From contig NZ_JAAOIR010000001.1 of the NCBI RefSeq assembly GCF_011440375.1, positions 1 to 64,000 of the forward strand: a DNA stretch of 64,000 bases, in the 5' to 3' direction. The DNA comes from Halorubellus sp. JP-L1 (GTDB taxonomy: Archaea > Halobacteriota > Halobacteria > Halobacteriales > Natrialbaceae). The notes under the pieces were generated by a model. The model was not told the origin of the DNA. It saw only the letters and a program-made list of their open reading frames with translations, and made no database searches. Made by a program: the position numbers and the translations under genes. Of the stretch, positions 50,701-60,700 are shown one piece after another (positions within the stretch are counted from its first letter, which is position 1; each line of letters begins with the position of its first letter).

Positions 50701-51582
50701 CTGGACGTCGATCGTCCCGCTCGAGGACCCCATCATCATCCCGCCGTAGATCGTCGCGTCGTCGACCGGGAACTGTTCGGGGATGACGCCCGCTCCCAGG
50801 GGCGCCGTCACGGAGACCTCGTCCCCGCTCTCGACGACGGTCGCCGAGACGTGGTCCGGTGACTCGTCGACGAACTCTCGCTCGAAGTACCGCTTCCAGC
50901 CCGCCTGATAGTCGCTCCCCTCGACAGTGATGGTGATGCTCTGGACCCACTGGATCTGGTCGGTGTTCTCGCCCGCGAGGCAGAGTTCCGTCGCGAGAGC
51001 GTCGTCTCCGCCTCCGGCGGTCTCTGCCGTCACGGTCCCGGACGAGTCGACGTCGCCTGACACGTTCGTGACCGGGAACTGGAGCGTATTGAGTTCACGA
51101 CCATCGAGGTTCCGGGTTCGGTACTGGAGCGACGGACTCTGAACGATCGTGGTTCCGGACTCGGTCTGCTTGAATACACCTCCGGCCTGGTAGGCCACCG
51201 TTCCACCGTCGTCGGTCTCGTAGACGATCGAACCGAGGTCGACGTCGGCGGAACAGGAGTCCTCGAGGCCGTGAACCGTGAACTGTACTTCGCCGTCGTT
51301 CTCGATGGACGCGTCGCTCGAGTCCTTCCCGCTGAGGTCGAACTCCGTGACGGAGTCGTCGCCCTTGAACGAGAGCGTGGAGAGCGTACTGCTGACCTCC
51401 TGAAGGGACGTCTCTGCGGTGTCTACTTCGGCCGTGGACTGGACGGACTGCTGTGCGTCCATGCCCGCCCAGAAGATGATGCCGGCACCCGCGATGACGA
51501 GGCCGAAGAGGAGGACCAGGCCGACGAGTGCGGACGCTGCTCGATTGTCGGTTCCGTCACTGGAGTGCCGGGTTTGATACAT
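47740..51582 (-). CDS. large vWA-domain surface protein with pilin-like N-terminus
   Basis: 1280 residues. The N-terminus DNRAASALVGLVLLFGLVIAGAGIIFWAG resembles archaeal type IV pilin-like membrane anchors (charged residue, then about 22 hydrophobic residues). A beta-rich region (about 270-610) has polymer-like segments (GNVEITANSGTIEGTVVAEGDVEFSGG; YGALVAGTVTFDQAYF). A von Willebrand A domain follows, with MIDAS residues DDSGSMNHL (about 678-686), and continues through VVLLTDGRPSDDSAANLQ (about 935) and IYVVALGDEGDYNKALLEDIA. It is extracellular and probably binds ligands through a metal ion. Located outside the element, downstream of the att scars. Haloarchaeal homologues form a broad family of surface vWA proteins. 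Confidence 0.88.
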   Translation of the reverse strand: MYQTRHSSDGTDNRAASALVGLVLLFGLVIAGAGIIFWAGMDAQQSVQSTAEVDTAETSLQEVSSTLSTLSFKGDDSVTEFDLSGKDSSDASIENDGEVQFTVHGLEDSCSADVDLGSIVYETDDGGTVAYQAGGVFKQTESGTTIVQSPSLQYRTRNLDGRELNTLQFPVTNVSGDVDSSGTVTAETAGGGDDALATELCLAGENTDQIQWVQSITITVEGSDYQAGWKRYFEREFVDESPDHVSATVVESGDEVSVTAPLGAGVIPEQFPVDDATIYGGMMMGSSSGTIDVQAGNPSQADVDSYDSTDGPYPVSKGKHGHVLTRGNVEITANSGTIEGTVVAEGDVEFSGGACGNGDDEYCIDGDVYHDGTIDESPSKTLVNGTKTNSATLPDLDPMDDRIELTIDVTEDDNHNDRDDVTAIDADSETLHAGDVTLSDGVYHLQELTVADGDTLTLDASSGDVVIAVEDGVTIEGDVEVEGDGQVRTFVGADSDHVTVGEDASVTVRDADGDRTHRSNAFWLVCKAGCQATFEGSPGASSDGAEFTGVVYGPGGTGNVELQTDSEVYGALVAGTVTFDQAYFHLDQGLPSTAVDVDGDGDPDLGGDAGDEGGDDGDGPDEFECSETDDGYDCSVTYDEDENALVVNQSQAEVTLLGSRIAEPKLERIETDVRNPMNISLVIDDSGSMNHLTNYGKYNDGEKTYEHVSGAHSLWSYSSWSPEKSVSAASYASAGEDGPAAGSNEQWEVTTESCIGGFCWSSTETLNPGETAELEPSDTVQKRTFGEETTTVPEGYAYVGDDDGDGDIEGDIPASRVYYPGETISGTDHDYYHEIRIDGNDPSFERLDAAQQFVGAMNDTKDRLSVVRFWGVEPNEQAQTKISQSSDFGAVNGTLDTDAATWESSSGTPMLKALNAGISDVETDKTRDDGKNVTETVVLLTDGRPSDDSAANLQAIRDAASAAHENGIRIYVVALGDEGDYNKALLEDIANVDGENPDRVGKVYEVDNADDLSETFQRAANDSQESTRNVIEYKNTTTSVNVGGSDVDFGSNTNDPTDTGYTSIPLDSALDPGDLVHFAVSTRTCADYENLGAVNDTSDVQETRCAGTNGTANQTTHDSETQHKIYTNGDDVPELDASAWYVEERYDETTVEEIVEAYDPSITNGDTFSLPENDAIVVVEVDDGDSGTPDFMVLYFDASTYDPDEDDAPDGDEAPDDDDTGSTDGTRNGYVIDVGSKDVNVSSSDPRVLSGNPSLGSPTSSSDDSPSWPPRSTQYVNARD

Positions 51583-51777
51583 AGGAGCCAGTTGTTGTTA
51601 ACGTTAATATTACATACGCACAAAAGCGTGTTGGCTCCTCTGGTGGGATAATTTTAAGAGAATATTAATAATATAATGACTCTCGGACGTGATTTGTGCC
51701 GGGCGGGGGCCCATTCGACTATTCGTCCGGGCCGGCCGATTCTTCCTATAACTACGAGGGTGTTTTTCGACGTTTAT
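51583..51777. other. AT-rich promoter region of the vWA gene
   Basis: 195 nt with very low GC at 51595-51680 (runs of TTAATATTA). Several TATA candidates for the minus-strand vWA gene, for example around 51600-51612 and 51650-51675. Nothing else is seen. Confidence 0.55.
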
Positions 51778-52764
51778 TCACTCTGAGAGCGGGGCCACAC
51801 CAGCGAGCGCGTCCCGATCGTGCGGGGCGTCGAACGCCGGACCGGGACCGACTGGCACCAGTTGCGTCGGGTTGAGGTCCGTGTGCGTCGTGTAGTAGTG
51901 CTCCTTGACGTGGTCCATGTTCACCGTCGCGGCGACGCCAGGCGTCTGGTAGACGTCACGCGTGTGACCCCAGAGCGCGTCGAAGTCCGTCACGCGAGCG
52001 ACGTTGCACTTGAAGTGCGTGTGATAGACCTCGTCGAAGCGGACGAGCGTCGTGAACAGGCAGACGTCCGCGAGCGTGAACCGGTCCTCGACGAGCCAGC
52101 GCTGGTCGGACAGGACGTCGTTCCAGTGCTCGAGCGCCTCGAACAGCTCCTCGACGGCCGCCTCGTGCGCGGATTGACTCCCCGCAAATCCGGCGCGGTA
52201 GACGCCGTTGTTGATCGGCTCGTAGATGGCGTCGATCACGGCGTCGACCTCGTCCCGTCGCCCCTCGGGGTAGAGGTCGACGTCGTTCGACGCGAACTCG
52301 CCGAACGCGTCCGCGAGCATCTTGACGATCTCCTCGGACTCGTTGTTCACGACCGTCTCCTCCTCGCGATCCCAGAGCACGGGAACCGTCACGCGACCAG
52401 TGAAGTCGTCGTCAGCGGCCGTGTACACCTCTCGGAGATAGTCCGCACCCGTCACCGTGTCTTCCGTGCAGTCGTCCTTCGAGGGCGTGAACTGCCAGCC
52501 GTCGGCGTCGCGGTACGGGTCGACGACGTCCATCGAGACGACGTCCTCCAGCCCGAGGATGGCTCGCGTCATCGCCGCCCGGTGCGCCCACGGGCACGCA
52601 CGAGACACGTACAGATGGTATCGGTTCGCCTCCGGGGGGAACCGCGCGCTCGGGTCGTCCTGGATCCAGTCGCGGAACGAGGTCTCCTGTCGGTCGAACT
52701 CGCCGTCGTCGTTCGTCGACTCGTAGGCGCCCGTCCGCCACTCGCCGTCAACGAGCATGTTCAT
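51778..52764 (-). CDS. glutathionyl-hydroquinone reductase-like GST (YqjG/ECM4 family)
   Basis: 328 residues from ATG (MNMLVDGEWRTGAYEST). Xi-class GST with N-terminal thioredoxin fold and the active-site Cys in RACPWAHRAAMTRAILGLEDV (about 56). The family-specific ends DGWQF and NNESEEIVKML (about 135-145) bind the gamma-glutamyl thiol. The C-terminal helical domain contains WLVEDRFTLADVCLFTTLVRFD (about 225) and the Tyr-rich FDEVYHTHFKCN typical of the Xi class. Bacterial members reduce glutathionyl-hydroquinones; haloarchaea use gamma-glutamylcysteine instead of glutathione, so the thiol partner is probably that. Confidence 0.93.
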   Translation of the reverse strand: MNMLVDGEWRTGAYESTNDDGEFDRQETSFRDWIQDDPSARFPPEANRYHLYVSRACPWAHRAAMTRAILGLEDVVSMDVVDPYRDADGWQFTPSKDDCTEDTVTGADYLREVYTAADDDFTGRVTVPVLWDREEETVVNNESEEIVKMLADAFGEFASNDVDLYPEGRRDEVDAVIDAIYEPINNGVYRAGFAGSQSAHEAAVEELFEALEHWNDVLSDQRWLVEDRFTLADVCLFTTLVRFDEVYHTHFKCNVARVTDFDALWGHTRDVYQTPGVAATVNMDHVKEHYYTTHTDLNPTQLVPVGPGPAFDAPHDRDALAGVAPLSE

Positions 52765-52832
52765 GGGACCGACTTGGGGCCGAGCGCTCAAGAGGACTTG
52801 CCTCGCCCCCATCGTCGACCGACGTCACCGAC

Positions 52833-54107
52833 TCACTCGGTGTCGGGCCAGTCGCCAGCGAACATCACGCGCAACCCGCCGCGGCCGGCGAGTGCCTCGA
52901 TGGACTCACGGAGCGTCGCCACGTCCGCGCCGGTCTCGACGTACACGCCATCGAGGTCGATCGCCGACCCCATCGCGCGACCGTCCGGATGCTTCGGATC
53001 GCGAGCGAGGAACGCCACCCGGTCTTCGACCGGCGCGTACGGCAACTCGATGCGGGGTGCGAGCCCGCGCTCGGTCAGGAGGTACTGGACGCCCTGAGCC
53101 ACCGCCACCGCCACGCTGGAGCTCCCAACGGCACCCACGGAACGGCCGTCCTCGAAGAACCGCAGCACGAACTCTCCGTCCGACTCCGCTCCCGCGGCGT
53201 CGCTCGCCCCCGCGAGCGTCGACACGCCTGCTTGGTGGCTCGGATCGGCCGCTCGCTGGCTCGACCCGCCCCGGTGCTTGCTCGAATCGGCCGCCCCATC
53301 GCCCGCCTCGGGCAGTTGTTGCCCGCCTTCCGGAGCGGTCTGCGCGCCGTCGCGCTCGGGCGAACTTGCGTCGGCGTCGACGCCCTCGGACGTGAACTCG
53401 TCGACGACGCCTGCGAGGAACCGTCGCGTCAGCGGCCGCACGGCCCTCGCTGTCGCCTGCGCGGATATCTCTCCGTGGTCGTCGGCGACATCGGCGACCG
53501 CCCGCGTCACTCGGTCGACCGCCGCTTCGTCGGCCGACGCAAGCGCCGCCGCGACCGCACGCACGTCAGTGCTCGCCGCCGCCACCCCGTCGTACGTCAA
53601 CGCCGAGAGCGCGTCGACGTGCTCGGGCAACGACTCGAGCGTCATCCGAACGCGCTCCACGTCGCCCGAATCGCCCGCCGAACTGCTGCCCGAATCGCCC
53701 GCCGAACTCCTGCCCGAATCGCCCGCCGAACTCCTGCCCGGATCGCTTGCCGAACCGACTGCGAGCAAGAGGTACTGGCGGCCGTTCGTGTACACGCCGC
53801 GGTCCACGCCCTCTGCGTGCATCGCCGCGAGCAAGGCGTCGCGTCGCTCCGCCGACAGCGCCGCCCCACACGCCTCCACAGCGACGAACGCCCCGACACG
53901 GCCGTCCGGACACAACGCGTAATCCACGAGCGCGTCGTTCGCAGCCGCGTAGGCTGCCGTTACCGACGACGACCGAACGTCCCACCCGAGCGTCGACAGG
54001 AACGGCTCGACAACGCGCAATTCCGTGTTCCGCTTCCCGAGGTCCTCGGACGCCGCGATGGCGTCCGACGCGTCCTCGACGAACGACGCGACGTCCGACC
54101 GTTTCAT
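52833..54107 (-). CDS. unknown protein with HsdR_N-like N-terminus and internal repeats
   Basis: 424 residues. The first 115 residues (DLGKRNTELRVVEPFLSTLGWDV...VDYALCPDGRVGAFVAVEACGAAL...GVYTNGRQYLLLAV) follow the pattern of the type I restriction HsdR_N/PD-(D/E)XK-like fold. However, Lys of the motif is replaced (AFVAVEACG instead of fxEAKk), so nuclease activity is unlikely. Next comes a repeat SSAGDSG x3 (about 120-145; DNA unit of 24 bp at 53665-53741), a helical region and a Ser/Gly/Ala-rich linker. The C-terminal domain (about 320-424) has a strand-rich EFVLRFFEDGRSVGAVGSSSVAVAVAQGVQYLL. Function unknown. Confidence 0.78.
   Translation of the reverse strand: MKRSDVASFVEDASDAIAASEDLGKRNTELRVVEPFLSTLGWDVRSSSVTAAYAAANDALVDYALCPDGRVGAFVAVEACGAALSAERRDALLAAMHAEGVDRGVYTNGRQYLLLAVGSASDPGRSSAGDSGRSSAGDSGSSSAGDSGDVERVRMTLESLPEHVDALSALTYDGVAAASTDVRAVAAALASADEAAVDRVTRAVADVADDHGEISAQATARAVRPLTRRFLAGVVDEFTSEGVDADASSPERDGAQTAPEGGQQLPEAGDGAADSSKHRGGSSQRAADPSHQAGVSTLAGASDAAGAESDGEFVLRFFEDGRSVGAVGSSSVAVAVAQGVQYLLTERGLAPRIELPYAPVEDRVAFLARDPKHPDGRAMGSAIDLDGVYVETGADVATLRESIEALAGRGGLRVMFAGDWPDTE
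53665..53741 (-). repeat. 24-bp coding tandem repeat
   Basis: Unit CCCGAATCGCCCGCCGAACT plus four bases (plus strand), three copies at 53665, 53689 and 53713. It encodes the in-frame peptide repeat around SSAGDSG. Copy number may vary. Confidence 0.75.
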
Positions 54108-54274
54108 GACCGACCGCTACGGCCACCGACCGTTTGAACCTTCCTCCACGCAGCACGAACACGTCCACGTGGTGTAGCCATATTGAATTCCACGTCGCCG
54201 GGGCTGAACTATCCCCAACCTATCCGTAATTTCTAGCGCGCCAATGTTTTCATCGGTGATAACGGCCGGAGGGA

Positions 54275-54282
54275 TTTTATAG
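54275..54282 (+). promoter_or_regulatory. TATA box of the transducer gene
   Basis: TTTTATAG lies about 28 nt before the ATG at 54307, giving a leaderless transcript. Confidence 0.65.
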
Positions 54283-54306
54283 CCCGCTGGCTACCGTTGT
54301 TCACAT

Positions 54307-57300
54307 ATGCTGGGCCCGTTGCGAACAGTTACGCCGAACTTTATTCGCCGAAGTTACGCGTTGAAGTTCGGTATCGCACTTCTCCTCATGGGGGTCGTCG
54401 TTGCGACCATTGGATTGGTCGCCACCGGCGCAATCACCGACCAAGTCCAGACGTCCGTCAACGACGGACTGGACAACGTCGCGAACCAACAGGCGCAGAA
54501 CCTCGTCGCGTGGCACGAGAAGAACGTCGCCATCATCACGTCGCTCACCCAATCACAGGGGATCAACGACGCGACGTCCGACAGCGACGTCGGTGACGTC
54601 CTCGACGACCGCGTGTCTGACTTCCCGAACGGCATGCGGATCCACTACGTCAACACGCAGACGGGGACCGTCAACGCATCCACCACCACGAGATTCGACG
54701 GGATGCGCCTGAGCGAACTCGACGAACCCTGGGCGACCGAGAACATCTCGGGGACCCAGGGCGCCGTCACCGAACGCTACACGATCGACTACATGCTCAC
54801 CGGCGAGAACGAGTCCGCGGTCGCGTACACGCACTCGCTCCCCGGTCGCGCCAACCTCGTCGTCGTGTACGTCGTGAACACCGACAGCTTCAGTGAGACG
54901 CTCGAACAGGGCGACGGCCAGTTCACGACCGTCTACGACCACAGGACGGGTGGAGTCACGTTCGCGAGCGATAGCGAACTCGTCGGTGCCGCGTACGACG
55001 ACGACACCGTCGTCCAGGGCGTTACGAACAACGTGACGTCCAGCGGCAACAACCACGTCCTCGAAATGGGCGTTCCGACCGGCTCCGTCGCAGGGTTCGT
55101 TCCCGCTGGCTACGAGGACGACGAGTACGTCGTCAGTTACTCCAAAGTCGACGCGGAAGGAACGGACTGGTACGTCCTCACGCACACGCCGATCAGCGAG
55201 GCGTACGGGTTCGTGCAGGACGTCGAACAGTGGGGGCTGGGCGCGACGCTAGGCGCCATCGCGATCATGCTCCTCATCGGGATGATCCTCGGTCGCAACA
55301 CCGCGACCGCCATCGACCGACTGACGTCGAAGACCGAAAAGATGGAGCAGGGAGAACTCGAAGTCGACTTCGAGACCAAACGGATCGACAGCATCGGTCG
55401 TCTCTACGACGGGTTCGCGGAGATGCGCGACGCACTCCGCGAGCGGATCCAAGAGGCGAGGGACGCCCGCGAGGAGGCGGAGCTGGCCCGTGCCGAAGCC
55501 GAGCAGATGAATCAACATCTCGAACGGAAGGCCGACGAGTACGCGGACGTCATGCAGGCGTGCGCCGCCGGTGACCTCACGCAACGACTCGACGGCGAGT
55601 CCGAGTCCGACGCGATGGTCGAAATCGCGATGGAGTTCAACGAGATGATAGGCGAGATCGAGCGGACGACCGCGCACCTCAAGAACTTCGCGAACGAGGT
55701 CGCGACCTCCAGCGAGGAGGTCACGGCCTCCAGCGAGGAAGTGCGGTCCGCGAGCGAGCAAGTCACGGAATCCATCCAGCAGATTAGCGACGGTGCGGAA
55801 CGCCAGAACGACAGCCTCCAGGACGTCAGTCAGGAGATGAGTGGCCTGTCGACGACCATCGAGGAGATCGCGTCCTCGTCGAACGAGGTCGCGGACCTCG
55901 CCGAGCGGACGGCGGAGACGGGTCGCGACGGCCGCGACGCAGCAGAAGAGGCGATCGATCGCATCACCGAGCTCGAGGACGAGCGCGAGGTCGTCACCGA
56001 CCAGATGGGCCAGCTCGAGGACGAGATGGCGCAGATCGACGAGCTCATCGACTTCATTACGGAGATCGCCGAGCAGACGAACATGCTCGCGCTGAACGCG
56101 AACATCGAGGCGGCGCGCTCCGGGGAGTCCGGCGAAGGGTTCTCCGTCGTCGCCCAGGAGGTCAAGGACCTCGCGGAGGAGACGAAGGACGCCGCGGAGG
56201 ACATCGAGAAGCGGCTGGAGCGCATCCAGGATCAGACCAAGCAGTCCGTGCGGGGCGTCGAAGCGGCGAGCGAGCAGATCGCGGCGACGACCGACGCGGT
56301 CGAGGACACCGTGGAAGCGCTCGACGAGATTGCGGGGTACGCCCAGGAGACGAACACGGGCGTCCAGGAGATCTCGGCGGCGACCGAAGAGCAGGCGGCG
56401 AGTACGGAGGAAGTGGTCGCGATGGTCGACGAGGCCGCGACCATCAGCGAGGAGACGACCGCGGAGGCGGAGAACGTCGCCGCCGCCGCCGAAGAGCAGA
56501 CGACCGCGCTCACGGAAGTGTCGCGGAGTGCGAGCGACCTGGCGAACCAGGCGTCGCGGCTCTCCGAGGCGCTGGATCGCTTCGACACGGACGCCGGCGA
56601 CGCGACCGGGTTCGAGATGGACGCCGCGGACCTCCTCGCAAACACGGAGACCGACGTGGACGTGGAAGCGGAGGCCGTCGCGGCCGTCGGCGAACTCAGC
56701 GACGACGCGACGAACGCAGCGGAGCTCGACGCGTCCGACGCCACCACCGACGATGGCGCCACCGACGACGATGGTGCCGACACCGTTGCTGGGCGAGAGC
56801 GCGAAGACGATTCGACGAGCGAGCCCGTCTCCGCGGAACCGAGTCCGGGTGCCGACAGCCCGTTCGCTGACCGCTCCGACGAATCCGAGGGTGACGCCGA
56901 CGCGAGCGCCACCCCGCTCGCCGACGTCCCGGACGAACCAGTCGGCGATGCGTCCGACGACGGCGGCGTGGGCGGCGACGAACTCGGCAGTCCCGCAACG
57001 TTCGACGAGGAATCAGCGGACGACGAGCCGACGGATGGCCCGTCCTTCGAGGAAACTCTCGATGACCCAGTCGACGACACGCAGTCCGACGTCGACCCGC
57101 TCGCCGACGCGACGGACTCCAGCACGGACGAATCGGACACCACCGACTCTCGGGACGACCCGACCGAGGTCGAAGCGGACGCGGCGACCGACGCCCAGTC
57201 CGACTGGAATCCCGACTCGACGCCCGAATCGGAAGCCGACCCGCTCGACGACGGCGTCGAGGACGCCCTCGACTTCGACGAGGACCCGCTCGCCGACGAC

Positions 57301-57579
57301 ACCGAGGACGCCAACGTCGCAGGCGACGCGGCCGATAGCGACGACGGCGACGGAGCAGGTGGCGACGACGGTGACGTGAACGAGTTCGACGACGACGACC
57401 CGCTCGCCGGCGCGAACGACATCGACTTCGGCAGCGACACCGCCGGGGTCGACGACGAGTCCGACGACGACACCGACGCAGAAGCAAACGGCAGCGACGA
57501 CGGCGACGGCGACGACGAACCGGACGAGGACGACATGTTCTCGTTCGCCCAGACCAACCCCGACGAAGACGACGACTGA
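54307..57579 (+). CDS. halobacterial transducer (methyl-accepting chemotaxis protein)
   Basis: 1090 residues. TM1 at about 19-43, an extracellular dCache-like sensor (about 44-300, with YTIDYMLTGENESAVAYTHSLPGRANLVVVYVV), TM2 at about 308-330, HAMP (about 331-385), a second HAMP-like stretch, then the long antiparallel coiled-coil signalling domain. Its tip contains DFITEIAEQTNMLALNANIEAARSGESGEGFSVVAQEVKDLAEE (about 578-625), which binds CheW/CheA. Beyond about 770 comes an unusual 320-residue acidic, disordered tail with repeated DPLAD-like words. Haloarchaeal transducers usually end soon after the signalling domain, so this tail stands out. Ligand unknown. Confidence 0.95.
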   Translation: MLGPLRTVTPNFIRRSYALKFGIALLLMGVVVATIGLVATGAITDQVQTSVNDGLDNVANQQAQNLVAWHEKNVAIITSLTQSQGINDATSDSDVGDVLDDRVSDFPNGMRIHYVNTQTGTVNASTTTRFDGMRLSELDEPWATENISGTQGAVTERYTIDYMLTGENESAVAYTHSLPGRANLVVVYVVNTDSFSETLEQGDGQFTTVYDHRTGGVTFASDSELVGAAYDDDTVVQGVTNNVTSSGNNHVLEMGVPTGSVAGFVPAGYEDDEYVVSYSKVDAEGTDWYVLTHTPISEAYGFVQDVEQWGLGATLGAIAIMLLIGMILGRNTATAIDRLTSKTEKMEQGELEVDFETKRIDSIGRLYDGFAEMRDALRERIQEARDAREEAELARAEAEQMNQHLERKADEYADVMQACAAGDLTQRLDGESESDAMVEIAMEFNEMIGEIERTTAHLKNFANEVATSSEEVTASSEEVRSASEQVTESIQQISDGAERQNDSLQDVSQEMSGLSTTIEEIASSSNEVADLAERTAETGRDGRDAAEEAIDRITELEDEREVVTDQMGQLEDEMAQIDELIDFITEIAEQTNMLALNANIEAARSGESGEGFSVVAQEVKDLAEETKDAAEDIEKRLERIQDQTKQSVRGVEAASEQIAATTDAVEDTVEALDEIAGYAQETNTGVQEISAATEEQAASTEEVVAMVDEAATISEETTAEAENVAAAAEEQTTALTEVSRSASDLANQASRLSEALDRFDTDAGDATGFEMDAADLLANTETDVDVEAEAVAAVGELSDDATNAAELDASDATTDDGATDDDGADTVAGREREDDSTSEPVSAEPSPGADSPFADRSDESEGDADASATPLADVPDEPVGDASDDGGVGGDELGSPATFDEESADDEPTDGPSFEETLDDPVDDTQSDVDPLADATDSSTDESDTTDSRDDPTEVEADAATDAQSDWNPDSTPESEADPLDDGVEDALDFDEDPLADDTEDANVAGDAADSDDGDGAGGDDGDVNEFDDDDPLAGANDIDFGSDTAGVDDESDDDTDAEANGSDDGDGDDEPDEDDMFSFAQTNPDEDDD

Positions 57580-57782
57580 CCCCGCCGGTCTCCGAACCGG
57601 TCCTTTTCTTCTGGATACGAACGTCCTCCTCGACAGTTCCCTCCACCGTCACTCCCTCTATCCGACGAAGGACCCTCGATCGCACTCTGTCTTCCCAAGG
57701 TGTCGCCAAATTCGTTTCATACCCCACCCCACTACAGATTCCACGGACTTATACCACGTAACGAATCTAGATTCCGGCAACG
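57580..57782. other. intergenic region
   Basis: 203 nt. TCCTTTTCTTCT at about 57601-57612 may end the transducer transcript (T-rich). Promoter-like ACTTATACC at about 57747-57755 lies about 32 nt before the ATG of the PKD protein. Confidence 0.5.
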
Positions 57783-60700
57783 ATGGACTGGAAGATTGTG
57801 GTGGCGGCCCTCCTCGTCACCACGTCGGCAACCCCCGGCCTCTTGCATGCACCCCCGAACGCTCCGCCGAACGTCGACGCCGGACTCGACCAGCACGTTC
57901 GAGCCGGCGCAACCGTCCTCCTCGACGGACACGAAAGCAGCGACCCAGACGGGCAGATCGAGACCTACGCCTGGCAGATCGAGACTCCGGACGGAGAGCG
58001 CATCGAACCCGACTGTCCGGACTGCGCCCGCACGCGTTTCGAAGCCACAACAGTCGGGACGTACAACGTTTCTCTCACTGTAACCGACGACGATGGAGCA
58101 GCTAGCACCGATCACCTCTACGTGACTGTGACCGCCGACGACGGACCGAGCGTCTCCGTTACCGGCTCGGACCAGACGACGTCGGGTTCGTCTGTCACGT
58201 TCGACGCGAACGCGACCCCCGGCAGCGAACCCATTACCGACGTCTCCTGGGCCGTCGACGGGAAGGCCGTCCAACCCGTGGACGACACCACGTTCACGCG
58301 GTCGTTCGCCGACACCGGCAGCCGACAGATCACCGTCACGGTGACCGACGATATCGGACGAACGAACAGCGCCACCCACCAACTGGAAGTCACCGACCCC
58401 AGCCCAGATCCCGGAAACGGAACGACACCAGGTCCAGGGACACCACCACCGAATGGCACCACACCACCGAGCGACCCAGTCATCACTCCCGACCCCAACC
58501 CGGAAAACGGAACCGACCCACCAAACCAGGGCGAGCCCGGAGCACCCCCTCAGTCGCCCGGTGACGGCTCCGACGGCAACGGCACGAACGCCACACTCGC
58601 AACCAAGTACGACCCTGCGATCTCGGGGCCTCGGCTCGTTACCGGCGACGAACCCCTCGATGCGGCATACGAAGTCACAGGCGCACCACCCGCATCGAAG
58701 ATCACTCGCATCCAGTGGCGCGTCAACGGCGACCCCGCCACCAGCGCGTTCGCCATCCAGACCACGTGGACGCCCGGCGACCACACCATCGAAGCAACCC
58801 TCTTCTACGACGACGGCAGCAGCGACGTCGCACGCTTCCCGGACGGCACCACGGACGTCGTCGCCGACCCAGCACCAGAACCCTCGCTCTCGTCGATCAC
58901 CACCGACGCAACTCGACTCACCGGCGACTTCATCGCAACCGACGGGTACGGCAACCTCGAGGACGTCACCGTCACCATCGACGGCGCTCAAGTCTTCGAC
59001 GGGGACTACCCACCACAACGAGCCCTCCAACCAACTCGCGTCGAGGACAACTACCGATACGACGACATTACCCCCGAGACGGAGTATACCATCAAACTCA
59101 CCACAACGGACGCACGCAACCAGACCCGAACCGCCACCCGAACCATCACTACCGACGACGGCCCGGAGATACTCTCCATCGGCTTCCGGAACGACCCAGT
59201 CGACTCGTACCACCCACGAATCGACAGCGATCGCTACACTGCGACGCACGTCGTGAAGATCGATCTGAACGGGTACGACCAACACAAAGTATCCGTCGAG
59301 AATCTGGAGCTCGTCGATGGATTCCGCCGGCTGGATGAAAAGTCGAGATCGTATAACAAGGATACGGACATATTAATGGTTACATCGGACTGGAGTGGTC
59401 ATACCCCCGGGTCCTATTATATATCAACCGCCGTGAAAACTGGCGGTGAAACCATCTCGGAGAAAGAATCCGATTTTCGAGTAACGCCGAGTCCGCCAGA
59501 ACTTCGCATTACGTCACCGACTGAGGGAACAAAAAGAGTAGTGCAGAACTGGGCGATGGTAGTTGATGCAAGTCAATCATTCGATCCTGACGGTCATAAT
59601 CTACGCATCGATTGGCTTGAAGGGGCAAGCTCGTTGCAACAACGGAAGTGGGTTGCGACGTTGGAGCCTACGGATGAGGCTGGCGTTCGTTTAAAAGACG
59701 AATCTGGAGCGTACACTGAGGAACAGGATAGTTTCTTACCGTACTACGTGCCTCGGATTTCTGGAATACAAGAAGAGACGGTTGGACCATACAACGGAAG
59801 TGAGGATGTCGTAATGACGGTCCAAACGAAGTCCTATGCGTTCACGAAGAATACGAACCGATACAACATCACGCTCGATGCGAGGACTAACTCGACGGCG
59901 GTAGATATTCTATCCGTCGAGAAGCGAAAGGTTCCGATAGAGGACGTCGAGGGGAATAATGCAATCAAGGATCGTTTGCACAAGTGGGCCGTCAAGGTTC
60001 GCGTACAGGCGGGAGCGCTTGAGGATGGAGAACACTGGCTCACGTTATACAACGAGGAGAATCCAGAGCGAATCTACGTGTCGGAGGAACTGGGTGACGT
60101 GGATTTGCGGTCTTCGAAGGAGAAACGTGGTCTAAATGTGACAAGTACGGCATACGAGGTGGTAAACGAAAGTGGGAGAGTGACTCGAAAGGTGACTGAG
60201 CAGGATACCTACGAACGACTGACCGAGGACGGCTGGGTGCGAGAGGCTACTACCGATGTGGTCGAATCGGTTGAAGTCGAGACGAAAGAAGCCGAAGAGT
60301 ACACTGAGACCCGGCGGCGGAACTTCGAGTCGAAGAGTGGTGCTCGACGGTTCGCTGGCTTACGTGACGAATGGTCGTACGAGGGCTCGGAATCCTACGA
60401 GGAAACCGAGGAGAAGATCAAGCAGAGGTGGACGCGCGATCCGGCCGCTGGAAGACCGACGGGGAGTACGCGGAGAGTCGTCACGAACCCGAACGCGTAC
60501 GTCAAACAGCGACAGTACGAATATACGACGACGGAAGAAGTTACGACTTGGAAGGACGTATCCAAGACGATTACGATAAATACGACGGAAGAAGAGACCA
60601 TTACCAGCGTGGAATGTCGCCAATTCGCCGGCTGCCACGTCGAGACGGAGACCGTCACGAAGGTGGTGACGAAGCAGGTAACACGAAATATCCGAAAGCA

